A DNA stretch of 20,897 bases from Methanosarcinaceae archaeon (GTDB lineage: Archaea > Halobacteriota > Methanosarcinia > Methanosarcinales > Methanosarcinaceae). The notes below the pieces were generated by a model. The model searched no databases. It saw only the letters and a program-made list of their open reading frames with translations, and was not told where the DNA came from. Numbering within the stretch: position 1 is the first letter of the stretch; each line of letters begins with the position of its first letter. Made by a program: the position numbers and the translations under genes. Below are positions 13,719-20,758 of the stretch, one piece after another. Where the stretch lies: contig JAQVBP010000010.1 in the NCBI GenBank assembly GCA_028690255.1, forward strand, positions 12,499 through 33,395, in the 5' to 3' direction.

Positions 13719-13928
13719 TCATAGCATTTCTTTGGCCAGTTTGATGTCTTCGGCCTTTACGGTCTTTCTTCCGGCATGTTCTGCCAGTTTTATAGCTTCT
13801 TTTGAAATTGCAAGCCCGTATTCTTCCAGAATGTCCGTAAGAGCCATTCCTGCGCTTTCACTTACTCTATGGGCCCCTGCTGTCCTTATTAAACGCTCAA
13901 TTGGTGCGAAAGGTATAACTTTAGCCAT
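13719..13928 (-). CDS. Archaeal histone (HMf family)
   Basis: A 69-residue histone-fold protein that dimerises and wraps DNA. The sequence follows the HMf pattern closely: IPFAPIERLIRTAGAHRVSE for helix 1, a long central helix (ALTDILEEYGLAISKEAIKLA), then the HAGRKTVKAEDIKLA block that forms the RKT loop and helix 3. There are no N- or C-terminal tails, as expected for archaeal histones. ATG 13928 has GGAGGA at 13938-13933 on the minus strand. A TATA-like AAAAATATATATAGG lies at 14010-13997 on the same strand, giving a leader of about 45 nt. Confidence 0.96.
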   Translation of the reverse strand: MAKVIPFAPIERLIRTAGAHRVSESAGMALTDILEEYGLAISKEAIKLAEHAGRKTVKAEDIKLAKEML

Positions 13929-13996
13929 ATTATCCTCCTAATAAACTTGGATCTTTAAGATTAATCCTTTTCAACCTTTGATTTTGTAATTAATCC

Positions 13997-14010
13997 CTAT
14001 ATATATTTTT
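13997..14010 (-). promoter_or_regulatory. TATA box of the histone gene
   Basis: Minus-strand AAAAATATATATAG about 70 bp upstream of ATG 13928. The rest of the 261-bp gap between histone and methyltransferase genes is T-rich, with a weaker plus-strand TAAATACTT at 14130-14138 that may serve the methyltransferase. Confidence 0.5.
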
Positions 14011-14189
14011 TCCCTTTTCAGAGCATTTTTTAATGTTTATTCTGGATTTTATGCCCTTTTATCTCTTTATTTTACTTTTTAAAGGTATTTTTTCCCTTTT
14101 TCCCGCCCTAATTCCTTCCTGATTTTCCCTAAATACTTTTTAGCTTTTCTTCGAAATATTGATATTTCATTACCCGAATTTAAACAGAC

Positions 14190-15230
14190 ATGCTTTTACA
14201 GGAACTATCCGGAATTACCGAAGATATCTATCTGGTTGAAGAGAGCTACCCTGCCCAGAGAAGAATAGAATTAACCCTCCGCTACCTTAGCGGAGCTTAC
14301 GCTTTTCCGGAAGGGGAAAAAATGCACCTCCTCCGGGTTAAGGAGGGGGGGCGGACTCTGGGGCTTCTCCTGTTCAATCCCGGAAACGAAGAACTTCCCG
14401 TGGATTTCTGGTCGGTCTTTACGGGAGCTCTTGCAAAAGAGTCTTACAGGGTGCAGTTCGAAGAACTTGTAGCCTCCGTCCTGGCCCGGAACCCGGCCGA
14501 ACGGGAGCTGGAAGTCTCCTCCGATCTCTGGAGGGATGCTGTAAACGAATACTACTCCCTCATGCTCGTAAACCGGAACCTCTGTCCCGGCTGCAGCACC
14601 GGGGCCGAGTCCTATAACAGCGTGTTTTCCGAACAGAGGGTCAAAAGGGTCTCGGAGCTTTTCGAGCGTCTGAAGGCAAAGGGCTACTCCTTTGAAGGCG
14701 GAGAGGGCGGAGAGGGCGGAAAGAGTGGAAAGAGCGGAAAGAGTGGAAAGAGCGGAAAGAGTGGAAAGAGCGGAAAGAGCGGAAAAATGCTTGAGGTCTG
14801 TTGCGGAAACGGCATGTCCACCCTTGCCCTCCACAGAATGGGCCTCGACCCCCTGGGCGTGGAGGTAAACAAGTGCACCCTCTGCCAGGGTCTGGAGCAC
14901 GGGGTCCTGAACCCGAGAAAAGCCCTTGTTATGGACGCAACACAGCTTTCCGAATACTTCGGGCCAGGAAGCTTTGAAACCGTTGTGGGTTTTATGCTGG
15001 GCCTGGTCTACGAGTTCAATAAAGGGCTCTGGACCGGGATTGTAAAGGAAGCCGCAAAAGTCACGGCCGAAGGAGGGCTTTTGCTCTTTACCGTAAAAAG
15101 CAGACCCGAAATCGAGATCCTGGCAAAGGCCCTGGGAGAGGCCGGGGTGGAGGGAGAAATCGTGGACAATGAGGATTCCGACGGGATTTTTGATCAGTGG
15201 CTTTTTGTGGGGAGAAAAGGCCGGAGCTGA
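14190..15230 (+). CDS. SAM-dependent methyltransferase with Ser-Gly-Lys repeat insertion
   Basis: A 346-residue class I methyltransferase-like protein of unknown substrate. Residues 1-165 are an N-terminal region without a family I recognise; it contains NRNLCPGC. Residues 200-211, MLEVCCGNGMST, form the glycine-rich SAM-binding motif I, and LGVEVNK about 15 residues later supplies the acidic motif II. Motif IV-like FETVVGFML and a hydrophobic strand GGLLLFTV follow. Residues 170-199 are ten tripeptides (GGE, GGE, GGK, then SGK seven times) placed directly before motif I; they should form a flexible, basic linker. There is no good ribosome binding site before ATG 14190. No neighbour indicates a substrate. 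Confidence 0.7.
   Translation: MLLQELSGITEDIYLVEESYPAQRRIELTLRYLSGAYAFPEGEKMHLLRVKEGGRTLGLLLFNPGNEELPVDFWSVFTGALAKESYRVQFEELVASVLARNPAERELEVSSDLWRDAVNEYYSLMLVNRNLCPGCSTGAESYNSVFSEQRVKRVSELFERLKAKGYSFEGGEGGEGGKSGKSGKSGKSGKSGKSGKSGKMLEVCCGNGMSTLALHRMGLDPLGVEVNKCTLCQGLEHGVLNPRKALVMDATQLSEYFGPGSFETVVGFMLGLVYEFNKGLWTGIVKEAAKVTAEGGLLLFTVKSRPEIEILAKALGEAGVEGEIVDNEDSDGIFDQWLFVGRKGRS
14697..14786 (+). repeat. 9-bp in-frame tandem repeat in the methyltransferase gene
   Basis: Ten 9-bp units, first GGCGGAGAG twice, then GGCGGAAAG and alternating AGTGGAAAG and AGCGGAAAG. The alternation gives a partial 18-bp period, a sign of stepwise slippage. The array separates the N-terminal region from the SAM-binding core. 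Confidence 0.95.
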
Positions 15231-15272
15231 GAGTTCCGGGTTTTTCGAAAATTCCTGAAGTTTCGTCTCAAG

Positions 15273-15311
15273 CCCCGGGCCGAAGCTCAAGCCCGGCAGC
15301 TGGGCCCGGGG
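15273..15311 (+). terminator. GC-rich hairpin downstream of the methyltransferase gene
   Basis: CCCCGGGCC (15273-15281) and GGCCCGGGG (15303-15311) pair perfectly over 9 bp, and AGCT segments in the loop can extend the structure. It has no adjacent T-run, though the T-run closing copy B lies about 80 nt on. It could be a transcript-end or processing structure. Confidence 0.4.
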
Positions 15312-15318
15312 TTCCGAA

Positions 15319-15397
15319 ATTCCTTTTGGTATGAAAGTACGTTCAAGTACTTTCATTTATTTGTGCCTGTTACTCGAAGAGTTTCATGTGCGTTTTT
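15319..15397 (+). repeat. Dispersed ~80-bp intergenic element, copy B
   Basis: Same block order as copy A at 4482-4560. Here the hairpin is stronger: ATGAAAGTAC and GTACTTTCAT are perfect 10-bp arms around GTTCAA. TTTGTGCCTGT, CGAAGAGTTTCATGTG and a T6 run follow. The arms are longer here than in copy A while the outer blocks are conserved, which suggests that the folded shape is retained. Confidence 0.7.
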
Positions 15398-15448
15398 TCG
15401 GGAAATATTCCGGGGTTGGGCTGTCAAAAGAGCCTAATTTCGAAATGC

Positions 15449-15567
15449 GTTAACTTCATCCCTGTTAACAAATACTCCCCGGTTTTCTATTGTTCAGGCA
15501 GCTTCCTCCCGAAAATGATATTTTATTTTTAATGTTAACAAGGGTAAAATGTATATACCTGTTAACA
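15449..15567. promoter_or_regulatory. TGTTAACA operator cluster around the distal pyc TATA box
   Basis: The self-complementary octamer TGTTAACA occurs at 15463-15470, 15533-15540 and 15560-15567; a partial GTTAAC is at 15449-15454. The last two flank TGTATATACC (15550-15559), a good TATA box, so a bound protein would block TBP/TFB. GTTAAC/GTTAACA is the half-site core described for BirA boxes in Gram-positive bacteria, and birA with an HTH domain is the third gene of this operon. The 21-nt spacing between the GTTAAC cores differs from the usual 14-16 nt, so the assignment is inference. Confidence 0.55.
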
Positions 15568-15650
15568 ATAATTATACCTACAAACTCTCTGTACACCTTA
15601 AGCTATTTACCGGAGCCTGCGGGCAGGAGCCTGCAGGACCGATATTTTTA

Positions 15651-15725
15651 AACAATTCCAATCAAGGCCTTTCTTAATAATTCCAATCAAGGCCTTTTTG
15701 AACAATTCCAATCAAGATTTACATT
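15651..15725. repeat. Three 25-bp direct repeats at the proximal pyc promoter
   Basis: Units at 15651-15675, 15676-15700 and 15701-15725 share AA(C/T)AATTCCAATCAAG; the first two also share GGCCTTT. The third runs into TTTTATACC (15724-15732), a TATA-like box whose start site would fall just upstream of the GAGGT ribosome binding site. They may be operators or a slippage product. Confidence 0.85.
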
Positions 15726-15765
15726 TTATACCATCACTGAATTCGATTTTAAAGAGGTCTTATTA

Positions 15766-17481
15766 ATGAGTGTAAAAATAACAGAAACCGTCCTCCGGGA
15801 TGCTCACCAGTCTTTACTGGCCACAAGGATGAGGACGCGGGACATGCTCGATGTGGTTGAACAGCTGGACCAGGTCGGGTACTTCTCCCTTGAAATGTGG
15901 GGAGGCGCTACTTTTGATAGTTGTATCCGTTATCTTAATGAAGATCCCTGGCACCGCCTGCGGGAAATCAAGAAAAGGCTCGAAAATACCAGCGCTCAGA
16001 TGCTTCTGCGGGGCCAGAACCTCGTCGGGTACAGGCACTACTCGGACGACGTCGTTGAAAAATTCGTAACCAGGTCCTACGAAAACGGGATAGACATTTT
16101 CCGGATCTTCGATGCGGTAAACGACATAAGGAATATGGAACTTTCCATAAAGGTCGCAAAGAAACTCGGGGCCCATGTGCAGGGTACGGTTTGCTATACC
16201 ATTAGCCCCGTGCATACTGTGGAAAAATACGTGGAGCTTGCCAGGCAGCTTGAGGAGCTTGAATGCGACTCCATCTGTATCAAGGACATGGCAGGGCTCC
16301 TTTCCCCGAAAGATGCCGGAGACATAATCAGGGGGATGAAAAAGGAAGTCTCGGTCCCTATTTCCCTGCACTGCCACTGTACCTCGGGAATGGCTCCCAT
16401 GAGCTACTTTGCAGCCTGTGAGGCCGGAGTTGATATCCTGGACACGGCCCTTTCTCCCCTGGCCTGGGGCACGTCCCAGCCGCCCACCGAGACCACGGTT
16501 GCGGCCCTGAAAGGGACTCCCTACGACACGGGGCTGGATCTCGGAGCCTTCGAGGAGGTCGTGAACTACTTCAAGGCCCTCAAGGACAAGTACAGAGGTA
16601 TCCTGGATCCGATTTCCGAGCAGATAGACACCAACGTCCTGATTTACCAGATCCCCGGCGGGATGCTTTCAAATCTCGTCTCCCAGTTAAAGGAACAGAA
16701 CGCCCTTGACAGGTACGGGGCTGTCCTTGAGGAGATGCCAAAGGTCAGGAAAGAACTGGGCTACCCTCCGCTTGTCACCCCGACCAGCCAGATCGTAGGC
16801 ACCCAGGCCGTGCTTAACGTCCTTATGGGGGAGCGCTACAAGGTTATCCCGAAAGAGGTTAAGGACTACGTCCGCGGGCTTTACGGCAGGTCTCCCGCCC
16901 CCATCAGCCCCGAGATCATAGGAAAGATCATAGGGGACGAAGAACCCATCAATTGCCGCCCGGCCGATCTCCTGAAGCCCGAGTACGAGAAACGCAGGAA
17001 AGAAGCTGAAGAACTGGGTATTGCAGGCTCGGAAGAAGACGTTCTGACCTACATCCTCTACCCGGCAATCGCGCCCAAGTTCCTGAAAGGGGAAATGGAA
17101 GAAGAGGCCCTTGCGGTTGTGGCTCCGGCCCCCACGGCTCCGCAGGAATACACCCTTCCCACCGAGTTCAAAGTCACTGTTGATGACGAGGTCTACGAGG
17201 TTAAAATAGAGCCCAAGGGCGGAGTTTCAATCTCCGAACCAAGCACAAAACCGACTGCGGAATCCGTTAAAGGGGCTGTAACCTGTTCCATGCAGGGCAT
17301 GGTTCTTTCCCTCAAGGTCAGGGTCGAGGAGGTCGTGCAGGAAGGAGATACCATAGCCGTCGTAGAAGCTATGAAAATGGAAAACTCGGTCCATGCACCG
17401 CATTCAGGCACAATCAAGGAAATCTTTGTCGCCGAAGGGGACGCGATCTCTCCCGGGGATTTGCTCATGGTAATTGAGTAA
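15766..17481 (+). CDS. pycB: Pyruvate carboxylase subunit B (carboxyltransferase and biotin carrier)
   Basis: PycB transfers the carboxyl group from carboxybiotin to pyruvate to make oxaloacetate, the anaplerotic step feeding the methanogen's partial citric acid pathway. Residues 1-300 form the carboxyltransferase barrel: ETVLRDAHQSL with metal ligand D12, the carbamylated-lysine motif CIKDMAG with K173, and LHCHCTSGM with metal ligands H202 and H204. A helical region follows (QIPGGMLSNL, PTSQIVGTQA), then an Ala/Pro linker near 446-455. The C-terminal biotinyl domain has E-A-M-K-M-E-N with biotin on K537, 34 residues from the end. Length (571) fits archaeal PycB, and related oxaloacetate decarboxylase alpha subunits are very similar; the adjacent pycA decides for pyruvate carboxylase. 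ATG 15766 has GAGGT 7 nt upstream. pycA begins 38 nt after its stop. Confidence 0.95.
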   Translation: MSVKITETVLRDAHQSLLATRMRTRDMLDVVEQLDQVGYFSLEMWGGATFDSCIRYLNEDPWHRLREIKKRLENTSAQMLLRGQNLVGYRHYSDDVVEKFVTRSYENGIDIFRIFDAVNDIRNMELSIKVAKKLGAHVQGTVCYTISPVHTVEKYVELARQLEELECDSICIKDMAGLLSPKDAGDIIRGMKKEVSVPISLHCHCTSGMAPMSYFAACEAGVDILDTALSPLAWGTSQPPTETTVAALKGTPYDTGLDLGAFEEVVNYFKALKDKYRGILDPISEQIDTNVLIYQIPGGMLSNLVSQLKEQNALDRYGAVLEEMPKVRKELGYPPLVTPTSQIVGTQAVLNVLMGERYKVIPKEVKDYVRGLYGRSPAPISPEIIGKIIGDEEPINCRPADLLKPEYEKRRKEAEELGIAGSEEDVLTYILYPAIAPKFLKGEMEEEALAVVAPAPTAPQEYTLPTEFKVTVDDEVYEVKIEPKGGVSISEPSTKPTAESVKGAVTCSMQGMVLSLKVRVEEVVQEGDTIAVVEAMKMENSVHAPHSGTIKEIFVAEGDAISPGDLLMVIE

Positions 17482-17519
17482 AGAACCGGAAAAATGATTG
17501 AAAATTTGCGGAGGCCAGT

Positions 17520-19001
17520 ATGTTTAAAAAAGTACTCGTAGCAAACCGGGGAGAAATAGCAATCAGAGTTATGAGGGCCTGCAGGGAACTCGGTATCGAA
17601 ACTGTGGCGGTCTACTCGGAAGCCGACAAAAATGCCCTTTTTGCCAAGTATGCCGATGAGGCTTACCTGATAGGTCCTGCCCCTTCGAGTCAGAGCTACC
17701 TTAAAATGGAAGCCATACTTGAGGTTGCCAGAAAGTCCGGGGCCGAGGGGATTCACCCCGGATACGGATTTCTGTCGGAAAACGCTGAGTTTGCAAAGCG
17801 TTGTGAGGAGGAGGGTATTATTTTCATTGGTCCCCCGAGCAATGTCATTACCGAAATGGGAAGCAAGATCAGGGCCCGGAACCTCATGATAAAAGCCGGG
17901 GTCCCGGTTGTCCCGGGAACAAAAGACGCGATTGAAGATGTGGGGGAGGCCCGGGCCTTTGCGGATGAGATCGGATATCCCGTCCTCCTTAAAGCCTCGG
18001 CCGGAGGCGGAGGGATCGGGATGAAGGTCGTCAACTCCGGAGATGAGTTAGCGACGGCTCTCAATTCCACCAGGCAGATGGCAGGGTCGGCTTTCGGGGA
18101 CTCTTCGGTCTTTATTGAAAAATACGTGGCCGAACCCAGACACATTGAAATCCAGATCCTCGCGGATTCCAGGGGAAATACGGTCTATCTCTCGGACAGG
18201 GAATGTTCTATCCAGAGGAGGCATCAGAAACTTATTGAAGAAGCACCCTCTCCTATTATGACCCCCGAACTCAGGGCGAAAATGGGAGGTACTGCGGTCA
18301 GGGTCGCAAAAGCTATCGGCTACGTAAACGCCGGGACTGTGGAGTTTCTCTACTCGAAAGGAAATTTTTATTTCCTTGAGGTCAACACCAGGCTCCAGGT
18401 GGAACACGGGATTACCGAAATGGTCACCGGGATCGATATTGTAAAAGAACAGCTCAGAATCGCCTGCGGAGAGGAACTTGAACTCAAGCAGGAAGATATT
18501 TCCATTAACGGGCATGCAATCGAATGTCGGATTAATGCGGAAGATCCTTTAAACGACTTTGCTCCCTCCCCAGGCAAGATCCGAAGGTACCGTTCCGCAG
18601 GCGGGCCCGGAGTCAGAGTGGACAGCGGGGTGCATATGGGCTACACGATTTCCCCTTATTATGATTCCATGATCTCAAAGCTTTGTGTCTGGGGCAGGAC
18701 CAGGCAGGAGGCAATTTCCAGAATGGAGCGGGCTCTTTACGAGTACGTGGTAATGGGCGTTACGACCAATATTCCCTTCCATAAAGCGGTTATGCGTAAT
18801 CCCGTATTCCGGAAAGGTGATCTGACGACCGGTTTTATCGAGGAGCATAACATCCTTGAAGCCGTGGAAGAAGTTGTCATATCCGAGGCTTCAAAAGGGG
18901 CAACCCTTGCTTCGGCTCTCGATTCAAGGGATAAAAAGGTTGCAGCAATTACAGCTGCGGTAGAGAGTTATGTAAGTATGGCCCAGAAAACACAGCGATA
19001 A
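17520..19001 (+). CDS. pycA: Pyruvate carboxylase subunit A (biotin carboxylase)
   Basis: PycA uses ATP and bicarbonate to carboxylate the biotin carried by PycB. The 493 residues give the full biotin carboxylase: N-terminal KVLVANRGEIAIRV and the GIHPGYGFLSENAEFA block, ATP-grasp glycine loop AGGGGIGM at 161-168, QRRHQKLIEEAPSP containing K237, and the catalytic EVNTRLQVEH with E287 and R291. The C-terminal domain has HAIECRINAEDP and PGVRVDSGV. Ile in GGGGIGM replaces the Lys/Arg of many bacterial enzymes, and HGITEM replaces HPVTEM; the rest is canonical. About 40 extra C-terminal residues after GFIEEHN have no assigned role. ATG 17520 follows GGAGG at 17510-17514. It is the middle gene of pycB-pycA-birA. 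Confidence 0.96.
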   Translation: MFKKVLVANRGEIAIRVMRACRELGIETVAVYSEADKNALFAKYADEAYLIGPAPSSQSYLKMEAILEVARKSGAEGIHPGYGFLSENAEFAKRCEEEGIIFIGPPSNVITEMGSKIRARNLMIKAGVPVVPGTKDAIEDVGEARAFADEIGYPVLLKASAGGGGIGMKVVNSGDELATALNSTRQMAGSAFGDSSVFIEKYVAEPRHIEIQILADSRGNTVYLSDRECSIQRRHQKLIEEAPSPIMTPELRAKMGGTAVRVAKAIGYVNAGTVEFLYSKGNFYFLEVNTRLQVEHGITEMVTGIDIVKEQLRIACGEELELKQEDISINGHAIECRINAEDPLNDFAPSPGKIRRYRSAGGPGVRVDSGVHMGYTISPYYDSMISKLCVWGRTRQEAISRMERALYEYVVMGVTTNIPFHKAVMRNPVFRKGDLTTGFIEEHNILEAVEEVVISEASKGATLASALDSRDKKVAAITAAVESYVSMAQKTQR

Positions 19002-19080
19002 TCGGGCTGTCTGCAAATGAATCTTTAATTTATGTATAATGTTGAATGTTGAGCGCATATATTTTTAGAGGGTGTAGTGT

Positions 19081-20058
19081 ATGGGAGATAAACGATCTCA
19101 GATAATCAAAGCTCTGAAAGAAGCGAAGGGTTCCCCCGTTTCAGGTGAAGAACTGGGTTCGAGACTCGGGATTTCCAGGACAATGATCTGGAAGTACATA
19201 AAATCCCTCCAGGCTGATGGGTATGAAATCGATTCCTCTCCCAAGAGAGGCTACATCCTGAAGTCCGTACCTCAGCTCCTTTACCCGGAAGAAATCCAGA
19301 TGGGGCTTAAAACAACCCTGCTCGGGAAAAAAATCCATTACTTTGAGGAGCTCAGCTCCACAAACAGCACTGCAAAGGAGATTGCCCTTTCCGAAGAGGA
19401 AGGTGCCCTTGTTATTGCGGAAATGCAAAAAGGCGGCAGAGGCCGTCTTGGCAGGGAATGGGTGTCTCCCCAGGGTGGGATATGGATGTCCATAATACTG
19501 AAACCCGGGGTCCCCCTCACGCATGCCTCGAGGTTAACTCTTGTTGCCGGACTTGCGGTTGCAAACGTTATACGGGACCTGGGCCTTGACGCCAGGATCA
19601 AGTGGCCCAATGACGTCCGGGTTATGGGGCGAAAGGTCTGCGGAATCCTTACGGAGGCGAAGGCCGAAGTGGACAGGGTGGACTATGTTATTGTGGGGAT
19701 AGGGATCAATGTCAATATGGATTTAAAGGACATTCCCGAACCTCTCAGGGAAGGCTCCACAACTCTGAAAGTGGAGCTTGGAAGGCATGTCAGGAGGGTC
19801 CGGTTCCTGCAGGACCTGCTCTTTGAGTTCGAACAGCAATATATCAACTTCAAGACCCAGCCCTTCTCTCAGATCCTTAACGACTGGATGGCCCTTTCCG
19901 ATACCATAGGAAGGGAGGTAAAGGTCACGACCCCTTCCCGGATTATCGAGGGAAAAGCCGTAGGTATGACCTCCGACGGGGCTCTTGTCATTAAAAAATC
20001 GGATAATACAAAAGAAGAGGTTATCGCGGGTAGATGTGTCTATGAATATTCAAAATAA
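19081..20058 (+). CDS. birA: Biotin protein ligase / biotin operon repressor (BirA)
   Basis: BirA activates biotin as biotinyl-AMP and attaches it to the lysine of PycB. Residues 1-62 are a winged helix-turn-helix (GEELGSRLGISRTMIWKYIKSLQADGYEID), the group II BirA layout that also represses transcription. The catalytic domain has the biotin/AMP loop GGRGRLGREWVSPQGG (118-133), the signature KWPND (174-178) and GRKVCGIL, and ends in a small SH3-like domain (GREVKVTTPSRIIEGKAVGM). Being encoded 79 nt after pycA, its main target is very likely PycB. The DNA-binding domain makes it the obvious candidate for the TGTTAACA sites upstream of pycB. A TATA-like stretch near 19028-19036 could give separate expression. 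The next gene overlaps its 3' end by 17 nt. Confidence 0.95.
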   Translation: MGDKRSQIIKALKEAKGSPVSGEELGSRLGISRTMIWKYIKSLQADGYEIDSSPKRGYILKSVPQLLYPEEIQMGLKTTLLGKKIHYFEELSSTNSTAKEIALSEEEGALVIAEMQKGGRGRLGREWVSPQGGIWMSIILKPGVPLTHASRLTLVAGLAVANVIRDLGLDARIKWPNDVRVMGRKVCGILTEAKAEVDRVDYVIVGIGINVNMDLKDIPEPLREGSTTLKVELGRHVRRVRFLQDLLFEFEQQYINFKTQPFSQILNDWMALSDTIGREVKVTTPSRIIEGKAVGMTSDGALVIKKSDNTKEEVIAGRCVYEYSK

Positions 20059-20758
20059 TTCTAAAAGACGGGGGGCCGGGCTTAAGGGTTTTTATACCTT
20101 TTCATGCCCTTTTTCTTTCCGGTTTTTTCTCTCCGTTCTCTTTATGTTAATCCTTTCTTTACCTGCAGCCTCAGCTTCGTTGTCCTCCGCATCCCAGTTT
20201 TCCGCCGCCGCATCGCTCTCCTCCGTACCTCGTTTTTCCGCCGCATCCCAGGACTTTACTCCCGAAAATGCTTCCAATGCAACCCCCCTTTCCATTGTGG
20301 TTCTTAACGGGGAAGATCTCTATGTGCATTCAGGGGGTTACCATACCTTTTATCAGGGTTACCGGCTTCATGTAAAAGGGACAAGTACGGAGGGCAAAAG
20401 GGTCTGGCTCGAACTTTCCCTGGGGGATGAGACCCTCAAAGACCTTATTGCAACTGAAGGCAGTTGCTTTGTGTATACAAAAAACTCCGAGATACTGAAC
20501 CTTACAGTGGACACAATATATGCCGGAACTGAAGGGGTTCTGGTCAGGTTTTCCCCTGTTTACCAGTACCTTGACTCGCAGCTCCCGAGGCCCGTGGAAA
20601 GGGAGGACCCAAAGCTCATATTCCCTCTGGACCCTTCTCAACCTCTGGAATTTGAAAATAACGGTAGAGAAGGATTTAGTTCTTCCCTGTCTCTTATAGT
20701 TTTTTTGATTGCGGTTTTGCTCATGGGGCTTTTTACGGGCAGAACTCGAAAAAAGTGA
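20042..20758 (+). CDS. Secreted, membrane-anchored protein with S-layer-like domain
   Basis: A 238-residue protein with a signal sequence (about 24-46, RFFLSVLFMLILSLPAASA), a Ser/Ala-rich stretch built from an imperfect duplication (SLSSASQFSAA, SLSSVPRFSAA), one beta-rich domain (about 80-180) and a C-terminal transmembrane helix (about 213-232) ending GRTRKK. The domain pattern, YQGYRLHVKGTSTEGKRVWL followed by EGSCFVY and IYAGTEGVLVRFSPVYQYLD, resembles the repeat unit of Methanosarcina S-layer proteins (DUF1608/S_layer). Those carry two such units, whereas this has one. A surface or S-layer-associated role is inferred, not shown. ATG 20042 is chosen because the signal peptide then starts near the N-terminus; the frame also opens at 19985. 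It overlaps birA by 17 nt, so the two may be translationally coupled. Confidence 0.6.
   Translation: MNIQNNSKRRGAGLKGFYTFSCPFSFRFFLSVLFMLILSLPAASASLSSASQFSAAASLSSVPRFSAASQDFTPENASNATPLSIVVLNGEDLYVHSGGYHTFYQGYRLHVKGTSTEGKRVWLELSLGDETLKDLIATEGSCFVYTKNSEILNLTVDTIYAGTEGVLVRFSPVYQYLDSQLPRPVEREDPKLIFPLDPSQPLEFENNGREGFSSSLSLIVFLIAVLLMGLFTGRTRKK

Larger units (their letters stand above)
15231..15765 (+). other. Long regulatory intergenic region upstream of pycB
   Basis: The 535-bp gap holds, in order, a GC-rich hairpin (15273-15311), dispersed element copy B (15319-15397), four GTTAAC-containing sites between 15449 and 15567 with a TATA box among them, a GC-rich stem CCTGC-GG-GCAGG near 15616-15627, three 25-bp direct repeats (15651-15725) and a second TATA box (15724-15732). 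No ORF or tRNA was seen. It is the most element-dense non-coding stretch in the window. Confidence 0.75.

Noticed and set aside
14271..15356. Long minus-strand ORF opposite the methyltransferase gene
   Set aside because: It mirrors the plus-strand gene, and its Leu-Ser-Ala repeats are just the reverse of the Ser-Gly-Lys array; the plus strand has SAM-binding motifs.
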